A DNA stretch of 64,000 nucleotides from assembly GCA_900548465.1 (NCBI GenBank), contig URKY01000010.1, positions 1 through 64,000 of the forward strand. The letters are read 5' to 3'. The notes under the pieces are model-generated. The model did no database searches, was not told the origin of the DNA, and saw only the letters and a list, made by a program, of their open reading frames with translations. This document shows, piece after piece, positions 56,537 to 64,000 of the stretch (its first letter is position 1; the number at the start of each line of letters is the position of its first letter). Source of the stretch: an uncultured Eubacterium sp. (lineage in GTDB: Bacteria; Bacillota; Clostridia; Lachnospirales; Lachnospiraceae). The position numbers were made by a program, and so were the translations under genes.

Positions 56537-57085
56537 TTATTTCACCTCTTGTTTTTTCTTATTAATAATATTATCTATGATTTTGTTTCCTACATAATAC
56601 GTTATACAGCCTATAATCACTCCAAGCACTGCTCCTGCCAATACATCTGATGGGAAATGTACATACAAATACAATCTGGAAAATGATATTAAAACTGCCA
56701 GTGGTATAAAAAACCAACCCCACTCTTTTTTATACAAACACAATATGGTTGTGGCAATAACTGATGCAAATGTATGCCCTGATGGGAAAGAATAATCCTT
56801 AGGCACTGCTACGAGTAACTTAAAATCCTGATTTAACCAACATGGTCTTGGTCTTGCCACAAGATTTTTTAATATGCCATTGCCAATAATCAATTCCAAC
56901 AGTAATCCAATGAGCACCAAAAAACCTATTCTTCTATGTTTTTTTGATATTAATAATGCCACTCCTATAATAATCCATATAATGCCGGCACTACCTAAAA
57001 GAGTAATCTTTGGCATAATCATATCCATAAACCCACTATTCATAGCTCCCTGTATTCTATTTAATATTGTCCAATCCAAATTCAT
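56537..57085 (-). CDS. PAP2-superfamily membrane phosphatase
   Basis: 182 residues from the ATG at 57085, which has GGAG nine bases upstream; the frame extends to 57151 without a site. Six membrane helices. The phosphatase motif is split: KNLVARPRPCW, SFPSGHTFAS and SRLYLYVHFPSDVLAG. It would dephosphorylate lipid phosphates such as undecaprenyl diphosphate. It is followed directly by the Rrf2 gene. Confidence 0.9.
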   Translation of the reverse strand: MNLDWTILNRIQGAMNSGFMDMIMPKITLLGSAGIIWIIIGVALLISKKHRRIGFLVLIGLLLELIIGNGILKNLVARPRPCWLNQDFKLLVAVPKDYSFPSGHTFASVIATTILCLYKKEWGWFFIPLAVLISFSRLYLYVHFPSDVLAGAVLGVIIGCITYYVGNKIIDNIINKKKQEVK

Positions 57086-57153
57086 ATTTACTTCTCCGAT
57101 GTTTTTACAAAGTATATTAAAGCACAAACATGACTGTTTGTCTATTTTCATGC

Positions 57154-57195
57154 AAAAAAAGAAGAGAAAACCAGATTTTAGTTTTCCCTTCCCTT
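57154..57195 (-). terminator. Terminator after the surface-protein gene
   Basis: GAAGGGAAAAC and GTTTTCTCTTC pair on the minus strand, followed by seven T, ~20 bases past the stop codon. Confidence 0.85.
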
Positions 57196-57216
57196 TAACT
57201 GTTTATGTTTATGTTT

Positions 57217-59373
57217 TTATTTTTTTATCTTAACCAGCTTTGGATTTGACCATTTACCCTGATAAATTTTCTTTTCTTTTACAATAATGGCTTTTGCTCT
57301 TGCATATAATTTTTTAGTTTTTTTGAACTTGCCATTTAATACACTATATGCCAATTTCTTAGTTGTTTTTGTCACTATTATCTTTTTAAATTTCTTATCT
57401 TTTGCAATCTGTACTTTGTACTTAATTGCGCCTTTAACTCTCTTCAATTTGAGACTTATTTTCTTAGCATTTTTATTTTTAACTGCTTTTTTTACAACTG
57501 CCTTTCCAACCTTTACAGGTGAATTTTTTGTAATCTGACTTGGTTGTTTTTTAGTTGTTGTTTCTACATTTGCATCTGGCTCCTTTGGCTTTGTAGTTTC
57601 TACTGCTGATGTTGTCTCTGTTTTCCCAGTTGTAGTTCCTACTTCAGGTGTTGTCTCACCTGATGGGGTTGTCTCCACTACTGGTGTTTCATTTTCTGAA
57701 GTTGGTTTTGCAGTAGTTGTTGGTTCTGCAGCAGTTGTTGGATTTGTAGTTGGTTCCTCGTATTCTGAATATGCAGGATCTGCAAGTTCTGCAGGTGTTT
57801 TTCCTGTGAGTCCAGGGTCTGCCTTAATTGACACAGTTTTCTTTAATCCAAATGATTCTACATTGTTACTTGTATACTGTGATCTTACTTCTACTTCATA
57901 TGTACCTGTTGCAAGTCTGTTTTCATAGTAACTTGCCACATTCCCATTGATTCCTACCTTGATACAAACACCATCTACAAAAAGATTCAATCTCTGACCT
58001 GTTAAATCTGCCTCACCAGACCATGCAATAGTAAATCCATATTTTATACCTTCTGTTAAAATTGAAAGTCCAAGTGGTAAATTTGGCTGATTTGGTTTGT
58101 CAAATGACTGTGCATTATCTATAACCTGACCTTTAACAGTAACCTTTGATGACTGACCAAATGATGTTGCCGCCAAAGCTGACTCTCTGCCTTCTGCATC
58201 TACTGCTGATAAATATGCCAGATATTCACCTGCCGATACACTTTCCAATATAACATTTGACTTGGTAATTCCGTCTACATATACACGTCTGTAAGGTGTA
58301 CCTGTCTTTGCATCAAATAAATATAAATTGTATCCTACAACTGATGAATCTGCTGATGGAATACTTGCATCTGATGATGCTGCCCATGCAACACCTAATT
58401 TATTGTCTGCCTGCGCTGGATTGTCAGCAGGAACTTCCGGATTTCCTGTAATATAACTTAATCCCGCCGGTGTTTTTGGACCTATGCAACTAACAGGATA
58501 TGTGTAATTAAGAGTTGCTCCTGTTACTGTAAAACTAACTTTTTCTGATAATTCTCCCTCACCCATGCTGTTTACATTTGCAGCCTGCGCTGTATATGAA
58601 CCTGCTGAAAGTCCACCTACTACACCGCCTTTTGTAGCATTGCCAATCTTTGTAACTTGCTTTCCATCCTTGTAAATATAAATAACTGTTGATGTAACTG
58701 TTGGATCATATCCAGCTACATTTGCTGGGTCATCGGCTCCTGCCCATGCAAACATAATTGCATTTTCAATTGTATACGGATCACTTTTGCTATTAGCAAC
58801 AAGTCCTATTACTTTCTTAGGTAATGATGTTGCAGGTTTTGCTGTAGTCTGTTCAGATTGTTTTGTTGTTTCCGTTCCACTAGGATTGGTTGTACCCTGC
58901 CCCGGTGTTATTACTTCCCCTGAACTATTTGTAGTTGTAACTATTTCTCCACCACCTGATGGATTCCCCTTTTTAAATACAATTGTCGCAGAACCTGTTG
59001 TTGTAGTTATAACCATTTCAGTATAAGCATTATCCTCAAACAACTGTGGATTAACTTTAACTGTTCCCTGATCATAAAAAGTAACTGCACCTGAAGTTGT
59101 TTCTGTTCCGTTAATTGATATTTTTGTGTCGGCCTTTTTGTTGTCTGCTGAATAAATTAATTGGAATGTTACTCCACCGTCACCATAAAACGGAGCACTC
59201 CAGCCTTCAATACTGTGACTGACTATGCAGTAACTTAAGTTGCTGTCTAATGTTGTGTATGTAAGTGAATCATAAGTTACTGCACTTACATTGTTTGTTG
59301 GATAGTATGTAATTGTGGATACTATCATTGCAATGGCACAAATAATTGCACTAAATTTCTTCGATCTTTTCAT
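57217..59373 (-). CDS. Secreted Thr-rich surface protein with FN3-like repeats
   Basis: 718 residues. A signal peptide (FSAIICAIAMIVSTITYYPT) starts it. An N-terminal beta-rich domain (about 30-135) resembles a carbohydrate-binding module. Three FN3-like repeats follow (about 180-285, 300-415 and 430-520), each beginning with a PxxPxGLS-like or LPKKVIGLV segment. Long Thr/Pro/Glu linkers are present at about 140-180 and 535-615. The C-terminus (KVGKAVVKKAVKNKNAKK onward) is Lys-rich and FN3-like, ending GKWSNPKLVKIKK. No LPXTG motif is seen, so attachment is unknown. Its role is probably adhesion or carbohydrate binding. Confidence 0.75.
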   Translation of the reverse strand: MKRSKKFSAIICAIAMIVSTITYYPTNNVSAVTYDSLTYTTLDSNLSYCIVSHSIEGWSAPFYGDGGVTFQLIYSADNKKADTKISINGTETTSGAVTFYDQGTVKVNPQLFEDNAYTEMVITTTTGSATIVFKKGNPSGGGEIVTTTNSSGEVITPGQGTTNPSGTETTKQSEQTTAKPATSLPKKVIGLVANSKSDPYTIENAIMFAWAGADDPANVAGYDPTVTSTVIYIYKDGKQVTKIGNATKGGVVGGLSAGSYTAQAANVNSMGEGELSEKVSFTVTGATLNYTYPVSCIGPKTPAGLSYITGNPEVPADNPAQADNKLGVAWAASSDASIPSADSSVVGYNLYLFDAKTGTPYRRVYVDGITKSNVILESVSAGEYLAYLSAVDAEGRESALAATSFGQSSKVTVKGQVIDNAQSFDKPNQPNLPLGLSILTEGIKYGFTIAWSGEADLTGQRLNLFVDGVCIKVGINGNVASYYENRLATGTYEVEVRSQYTSNNVESFGLKKTVSIKADPGLTGKTPAELADPAYSEYEEPTTNPTTAAEPTTTAKPTSENETPVVETTPSGETTPEVGTTTGKTETTSAVETTKPKEPDANVETTTKKQPSQITKNSPVKVGKAVVKKAVKNKNAKKISLKLKRVKGAIKYKVQIAKDKKFKKIIVTKTTKKLAYSVLNGKFKKTKKLYARAKAIIVKEKKIYQGKWSNPKLVKIKK

Positions 59374-59518
59374 TTCTTAACCTCTCTTTACTCATTTAAA
59401 CAATTAGTAGTATTATATACCTGTAAAGATTTATTTGTTAGTATTCATTTTTTATATAGGGTAATATTTTTTAGAAAAGTGTTTTGATTTTGTTTTTTTA
59501 ATTTTTTCAAAAAAGTTA

Positions 59519-59547
59519 TTGACAATCACAACTATATATAGTATCAT
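59519..59547 (+). promoter_or_regulatory. Probable tRNA-Gly promoter
   Basis: TTGACA (59519-59524) and TATCAT (59542-59547) are 17 bases apart on the plus strand, ~32 bases before the tRNA. Confidence 0.65.
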
Positions 59548-59579
59548 AATTTTTGCGTGTGACAAACACATAAAGTAGT

Positions 59580-59651
<72 letters not shown>

Positions 59652-59657
59652 TCTTTT

Positions 59658-59703
59658 ATGCAATAAAAATGGGTACCTTATCAGGTGCCCATTTTTATTG
59701 CAT
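59658..59703 (+). terminator. Terminator hairpin after tRNA-Gly
   Basis: ATGCAATAAAAATGGGTACC-like sequence and its complement GGTGCCCATTTTTATTGCAT pair over ~20 bases around ATC. A smaller hairpin (CGAGCCCA with TGGGCTCG) lies just after at 59707-59726. Confidence 0.75.
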
Positions 59704-59802
59704 AATCGAGCCCAATCCTGGGCTCGAAGGTTCGATTTCTCGGCTGCCGCCTCGGTCGTTGCTTCTTTGCTTCGCAAAGAGGTGTCCACCGGACACCCGC
59801 AA

Positions 59803-59829
59803 CCCGTCTCACGCTTTTCTTATGCCCAT
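59803..59829 (+). repeat. Partial, mutated copy of the tRNA-Gly 3' end (possible attachment site)
   Basis: CCCGTCTCACGCTTTTCTTATGC here repeats the true tRNA end and flank, CCCCGTCTCGCGCTTC then TTTTATGC at 59638-59660, with a few changes. A short hairpin GGTGTCC/GGACACC precedes it. Partial tRNA 3' copies are typical attachment sites of integrated elements, and the accessory genes start just beyond. Confidence 0.5.
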
Positions 59830-60107
59830 AAATAAAGGGGGTTGAGCGTCAGAAAACAGTAAAAGTAACTGTCGGGTAACTCGAAAGTAACTTATAAGTA
59901 ATAGGTATTATGCTGGAAAGTAACCCCAAATGTAAAGGCAACATTATTAAAAAAACATTAAGAAAGGAAATGCTAGAAGTGTTTCGTTGCTTAAACCAAA
60001 AGAAAGGATGGAATAACGTAACTATTCCATCCTTTTTTCCATAGTATTCAATATGGTAATAATACCATTTATTACAACATTTGCTGTGATATTTTTCGCT
60101 TTAAGTC
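59830..60107. other. Intergenic region with AGTAAC-type repeats and a terminator
   Basis: Four or five close copies of a (A)AGTAACT/C motif lie at 59862-59925 (irregular spacing, ~9-30 bases). A strong hairpin, AAAGGATGGAATA with TATTCCATCCTTTTTT, lies at 60003-60036 and probably ends the minus-strand gene at 60108. No gene seen. Confidence 0.4.
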
Positions 60108-60443
60108 TCAGTAATTTTTTTCCATAACACAATTGCATTGATAATGTTCATCAAATTCTACTACATATTTTTCTAATTCAAATTCACTTACAACATCATC
60201 TATAACCTTCTGATTGTTAATAATTGGATCAATATAAATAATCGCTCTTTCTTCTAATTTATCCCAAATCACACGTCCTCTTGGGTAAAAAATGTAGTCA
60301 CCATCATTAAAGTAATCATCATATAGTTGGTCATGTCCATAAGAATTATCTAGTTTGTCACCTTGTACTCTAGCCAATTCCAGTGAGCATTTATTACATA
60401 TTAATTTATTATTTATATAAAAAAATGGTCCTACGTACGTCAT
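60108..60443 (-). CDS. Hypothetical small protein of the accessory region
   Basis: 111 residues. Acidic, with four Cys near the ends (CNKC early and CNC late) that could bind metal. No membrane segment or known family was recognised. Low similarity to neighbours in base use is not obvious. It lies downstream of the VWA gene on the same strand and could be part of the same unit. Confidence 0.6.
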   Translation of the reverse strand: MTYVGPFFYINNKLICNKCSLELARVQGDKLDNSYGHDQLYDDYFNDGDYIFYPRGRVIWDKLEERAIIYIDPIINNQKVIDDVVSEFELEKYVVEFDEHYQCNCVMEKNY

Positions 60444-60516
60444 AATATTCTTTCTCCTCTATTTAATATATAATATTTGTCTTTTCTATAATATAATTTT
60501 CAGTAATTCTTTTTGA

Positions 60517-61806
60517 TTAATCATCAACTCTTATTCTTGCTACCTTTCCCCAAGTAGGATTAGTTTTCTCATTATTAAGTAACCAAATTACAGGTATCCC
60601 CATCGATTCACTTTCTTTGGGAAATGGTGCATATCCGTCTGTTAAAATTATTATGCTAATCGGAAGATTATCTGCCATATATTCTTTTACATATCTAAAT
60701 ATAACTTCAAAACTTGTGCCTCCACCTCCTATTACCTTTATCATCTTAAATTCCTCCTCACTTTCAAAAGGTACTGGTTCAACTACTGCTGCATCAAAAA
60801 ATCCAAGCATTCCTTTTAATTTACCATTGAATTGATCAATTGCCCCCTTAACCTCTGAATACGCCGCAGTTACCATATCATCACTCATAGATGCTGACGT
60901 ATCAATCATAAAAAGAACATTTTCAGGTCTAATATCTTTATCGTTAAAATCCGCTAAGAAAAAGGGACTATCGTCAAATCTTCTATCGGGGGGCATAAAT
61001 GAATAATCCACAACCTCTTCCTGTAAAAAATCTATTAATATTTCTCTCCAATCTGTTTGTGCATTCTTTAATTCTTTTAATCTACGTTGAGCAAAAGCCG
61101 GCATTGTTTCCCTGTTCGCAATAGAATCTCTTATTTCTATTGTTCTTGATACTTCATCTAACCTACTAAGCCATAGTTCTTGCAGTTTCTCGCCCTTTTC
61201 TATTTGTTTCCATTTTGTATGATTGTCAATTATATTACGTCCAAATTCTGATAGATGTTCTGTAGGTTTATTGCTTTTTTCATCACCTCCTTTTTTACCT
61301 TTACTATTTGACCGATTTGTACTTTGAAACTTTGCGTTATTCACCCCCAGATTTTTCTGCAACATATTATATACTTCTTCAGCAGTGTACTCATATCCTT
61401 CTTTTCCATTTGGAGCAAGATGCATTGCTTCACCATCACTTCTAAGAGTTATTGTTCTTGTGTCCATATTATTTGACAAAAGAATATTAGAATTTACTAC
61501 TATATCGCAAGCAATATTGTACAGTTCTTGTTCTAACTCTATTACTCTAAAACAATGTTGCAATGCCACGTGAAGAATCTCATGCATCATAATAAAATCA
61601 AGTTCATCGTCATTTAATTCATCTAGAAATTTAGGATCAAATCTTATAACTTTCCCATCTGTATATACTGTTTCACATTCTTCATCCAAACCATACTTCA
61701 TATGCATAAGTAAAAGTCCATAAAAACCATTATTACAAAGTATTCTCATTTTGGATAGTATCAATCTTTTTGTATATTCTTTAATTTTGTTATTTGATAA
61801 CTCCAT
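60517..61806 (-). CDS. VWA-like/metallopeptidase-domain protein (DUF2201-type)
   Basis: 429 residues. The N-terminal part has a zinc-metallopeptidase motif HEILH within IMMHEILHVALQHC. The C-terminal part is a VWA-like domain with the MIDAS DTSAS motif in VLFMIDTSASMSDD. Such proteins pair with MoxR AAA+ ATPases, here the gene directly upstream, whose end overlaps this start by 17 bases. The function is unknown; MoxR-VWA pairs act in complex assembly or metal insertion. Here the pair lies in an element with helicase remnants. Confidence 0.85.
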   Translation of the reverse strand: MELSNNKIKEYTKRLILSKMRILCNNGFYGLLLMHMKYGLDEECETVYTDGKVIRFDPKFLDELNDDELDFIMMHEILHVALQHCFRVIELEQELYNIACDIVVNSNILLSNNMDTRTITLRSDGEAMHLAPNGKEGYEYTAEEVYNMLQKNLGVNNAKFQSTNRSNSKGKKGGDEKSNKPTEHLSEFGRNIIDNHTKWKQIEKGEKLQELWLSRLDEVSRTIEIRDSIANRETMPAFAQRRLKELKNAQTDWREILIDFLQEEVVDYSFMPPDRRFDDSPFFLADFNDKDIRPENVLFMIDTSASMSDDMVTAAYSEVKGAIDQFNGKLKGMLGFFDAAVVEPVPFESEEEFKMIKVIGGGGTSFEVIFRYVKEYMADNLPISIIILTDGYAPFPKESESMGIPVIWLLNNEKTNPTWGKVARIRVDD

Positions 61807-62926
61807 TTAAAACCTTCCCCTTTGTTGATAACCACTTAGCGAATTCAGGTATTGTCATTAACTTTCGTTTATAATCTTTTTCAATATACATATAATCTTT
61901 CATCAACACCACACCAAAATCCGGTGGTAACTTTTCAGCGTATCTTATTGAGTTAGCTATTTTTGTTATTTCCTCTTTATGTTCTCTTGCATAACTTGTC
62001 ATTGCTGCTGTTAAGGCATACATAACATCAGAGCTTTTTGGTACTCTGGGTTGAAGTCCATTAAATATGTCATCCATATCCGGTAACTGATTATACACAT
62101 TGCACCATGTTCTAAATTCAACTGCAACTCCTGCCCCTACAAGCCCTGTAATTAATGGGTATACTTCTGACACATCATCATTAATATTATTTAAAACATT
62201 ACTAACCATCTCCCATGAACGTGGTGTGCTAAATGCAAGGTCTTCTGATTTTGCATCAAAGTTCATCAAATAATTTCTCCTAAAAGACAAGAACCCTATT
62301 ACTTTATCATTTACTCCCGACTTGATTGCCCACTCTTTCCATGAATCAAAGTTGCCTTCCACTTCTATATGTAAAAGTCTGTTTGCAAGTGCCTTTGGCA
62401 TTTTAAATGCAACCGATTTATCTGTCACCCTGTTACCTGCAGCTATAACAATGCAATTATCCGGAAGTTTATGTTCTCCAACGACTCTGTCAAGAGTAAT
62501 TTGATATGCTGCTGCCTGTACTGATTGTGGTGCTGCTGATATTTCATCTAAAAATAAAATATTTACAATATCATCACTGGAATCCATCTGGAATATCTGT
62601 GGCTTTAGCCATATTGCTAATGTTTTGTCAGCATTGGATGTTGGTATACCTCTTAAATCAATTGGATTAAACAACAGTAATCTTACATCTGTAACAACTG
62701 ATTTCTTGCCTGTTCTTTCTTCTATCTCTTTTGCAATCTGTCTTACAGCCTGAGATTTACCTACCCCGGGTGGTCCCCACAACATAACTGATGGCATAAT
62801 CTTAATTGGCTTTTTGTTATTAATTAATACACTATATGAATTTGCTAATAATTCTGTCATTCTACCAACATTCATCTGTGGAACGTTAGTAAGTTTAATA
62901 TCATTTACTCTATTTTCCATTATCAT
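61790..62926 (-). CDS. MoxR-type AAA+ ATPase
   Basis: 378 residues. Walker A is WGPPGVGKSQAVRQ and Walker B is NILFLDEISAAPQ; the sensor and arginine regions (IVIAAGNRVTDKS and FSTPRSWEM) also match AAA+ proteins. It would work with the VWA protein encoded right after it. It begins 17 bases before the end of the helicase-remnant gene. The pair lies in the presumed mobile region. Confidence 0.88.
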   Translation of the reverse strand: MIMENRVNDIKLTNVPQMNVGRMTELLANSYSVLINNKKPIKIMPSVMLWGPPGVGKSQAVRQIAKEIEERTGKKSVVTDVRLLLFNPIDLRGIPTSNADKTLAIWLKPQIFQMDSSDDIVNILFLDEISAAPQSVQAAAYQITLDRVVGEHKLPDNCIVIAAGNRVTDKSVAFKMPKALANRLLHIEVEGNFDSWKEWAIKSGVNDKVIGFLSFRRNYLMNFDAKSEDLAFSTPRSWEMVSNVLNNINDDVSEVYPLITGLVGAGVAVEFRTWCNVYNQLPDMDDIFNGLQPRVPKSSDVMYALTAAMTSYAREHKEEITKIANSIRYAEKLPPDFGVVLMKDYMYIEKDYKRKLMTIPEFAKWLSTKGKVLNGVIK

Positions 62927-63783
62927 TTACTCCTAACTTTTCATCCAACTCTTCTACCTGTTTCTTGTAATGATTAATCTGATCATAAAAGTTTTCATCT
63001 TTTGAAAGGTTTGTTTTTATATCACTAAGTTTTGTTTGTTGTTTTTCCAATGATTCTTCCAATTTTTTCAAATGGTCACTTAAATTGTTTAGGTAATTAT
63101 CAATTCTTACCAAATCACCTACTTCCGTACATCCTAGTTCAACATAATACCTTCCATTATTTTTCAACCATACATATGGTTTTTCAGATTTCATATTTGC
63201 AGGAAGGATTATGTCAAATTCTCTGTATTTTATGAACTTTCTCTCTTTTGTTTCTAATACATTCTGCTTAATTGCCTGATGGAGTGTACTTCTAATAAGT
63301 TTTCTTTTCTCTGCCAATTTTTTCTTTTCATCATTAGTTTCCGACTCTGGATATTTCTTATTCCACTGTTTAACAAATTCTATGTCTTCTATACATTTAC
63401 TAATAATGTCCTTTTGATGCTTAATCTTTCCCGGAAGTTCCATAGCTTCTTTTTCCCATACAATCCTTGCCTCAACATATTTTCTTTGAAGAATTTTGTA
63501 TTTAGTCAGTTCATTGTACGCCTCGACTCTGTCTTTAACTAATGGATTTCCCACTGCCAAAGCTTTTACTTCAGCATAATCAAGAACTGAATCTTCAATA
63601 TCACTTCCACTTCTTTCAACCAAAGAGCCTGCTAATAGCCCAGAAATAAATCTTTGCTTTGTTTCCAACAACTGCCAAGAATAAGCATCAAAACTGCCTT
63701 CTGTAATATAACGATAAATTTCAACCTCTTGATTAATATTACCCTGTCGCAAAATACGACCTTCTCTTTGAACCATATCAGTC
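62910..63783 (-). pseudogene. C-terminal fragment of a large SNF2/helicase-type protein, 5' end deleted
   Basis: The frame opens with TDMVQREGRILRQGN, which is helicase motif VI and normally lies deep inside a protein of more than 1000 residues. A TGA stop in the same frame lies a few codons earlier (at ~63784), so nothing of the helicase core is left upstream. The C-terminal ~200 residues (Lys/Glu-rich coiled coil) are intact. The nearest ATG is at 63776 (288 residues), without a clear ribosome site. A deletion or recombination joined it to the upstream zinc-ribbon-like ORF. Such helicases are typical of integrative elements and phages. Confidence 0.7.
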
Positions 63784-64000
63784 GGTCATTTTTTGCGGAC
63801 AGTTCAATACATGCCTGTCTGTTTCGCTCCCTGCTCCTGCGTTTGCTCTCGTTTGATTTCTCCCTCTGTATCTTCTTGGCACAAGCAGGACAATACTTCG
63901 ATATGCCAGAGCGGGGAACATATTCAACACCGCACACCGTACAATTCTTAGGCTTTAACGCCGTCCACCGCTTGGTTGGCGTGATATGTAATTCACCGAC
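63632..64000 (-). CDS. Zinc-ribbon-like protein, partial, reading across the deletion junction
   Basis: The frame is open to the right edge of the window. The first visible part has two Cys pairs, CTVCGVEY and YCPACAKK, and then a basic Arg/Lys/Glu stretch (NESKRRSRERNRQ). The authentic part probably ends near AKND at about 63785. After that the frame reads a helicase gene out of frame, so the last ~40 residues are probably not real. No function is known. Confidence 0.5.
   Translation of the reverse strand, partial: VGELHITPTKRWTALKPKNCTVCGVEYVPRSGISKYCPACAKKIQREKSNESKRRSRERNRQACIELSAKNDRLIWFKEKVVFCDRVILIKRLKFIVILQKAVLMLILGSCWKQSKDLFLGY

Noticed and set aside
59862..59925. Iterons of a replication origin (AGTAAC repeats)
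   Set aside because: The spacing is irregular, there are only four or five copies and no replication initiator gene is next to them.

Overview
The window reads as the chromosome of a low-GC, anaerobic, gut-type Firmicute, most likely a Lachnospiraceae-like Clostridium relative. The clues are AT-rich intergenic DNA, strong GGAGG ribosome sites, an [FeFe] hydrogenase, an anaerobic ribonucleotide reductase, ECF-type vitamin transporters, an NlpC/P60 wall hydrolase, a SleB-type hydrolase and an ISC-type Fe-S operon with an Rrf2 regulator. Species cannot be fixed from the sequence. Most genes lie on the minus strand.

Layout. 1-9.6 kb: an FMN-riboswitch-controlled riboflavin transporter, a threonine-pathway operon (hom, an apgM-type probable homoserine kinase, aspartate kinase), prfB without the usual programmed frameshift, secA and hpf. 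10-17.8 kb: a secreted NlpC/P60 protein, an SDR and an aldo/keto reductase separated by a long inverted repeat, a remnant of a secreted GH55-like protein, a large double pectate-lyase-fold protein with a C-terminal propeller, a cupin and a small alarmone synthetase. 17.8-18.8 kb is non-coding and filled by two consecutive tandem-repeat arrays. 18.8-29.5 kb: nrdD with NrdR-like boxes, MATE pump, group-B-like [FeFe] hydrogenase overlapping an ECF S-component gene, mgtE with a 28-codon upstream ORF, pyruvate kinase and uppP. 29.6-45.8 kb: RND pump, glucose-type PTS IICBA, a MetE-like methyltransferase, LysR regulator, ThrE-like exporter, a YoaK-unknown-YoaK cluster, a GldA-like dehydrogenase, an L-lactate/malate dehydrogenase, a phospholipase D-type protein and a GtrA protein.

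45.8-57.1 kb is a sulfur and Fe-S region: metY, cysK, an ECF sigma/anti-sigma pair, deoC, mnmA, nadA, iscU, iscS, SleB hydrolase, Rrf2 regulator and a PAP2 phosphatase. Three copies of a CCTAyT-n7-TAGGAA palindrome lie at the cysK promoter (two) and the iscS promoter (one). With the Cys-containing Rrf2 protein encoded nearby they suggest a local regulon joining cysteine synthesis to Fe-S assembly. cysK also has a 32-codon upstream ORF with four Cys codons, which looks like a leader peptide.

57.2-59.4 kb is a secreted Thr-rich surface protein. A tRNA-Gly(GCC) follows at 59.58 kb. Beyond it a partial copy of the tRNA 3' end precedes accessory genes that look like an integrated element: a hypothetical protein, a VWA/metallopeptidase protein, a MoxR AAA+ ATPase, and the C-terminal part of a large helicase whose 5' end was lost at a junction near 63.78 kb, where it abuts a zinc-ribbon-like ORF that runs off the window.

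No complete, clearly new multi-gene system was identified. The least explained items are the two upstream ORFs (cysK, mgtE), the inferred Rrf2 regulon, the repeat arrays at 17.9-18.5 kb, and the YoaK-unknown-YoaK cluster.
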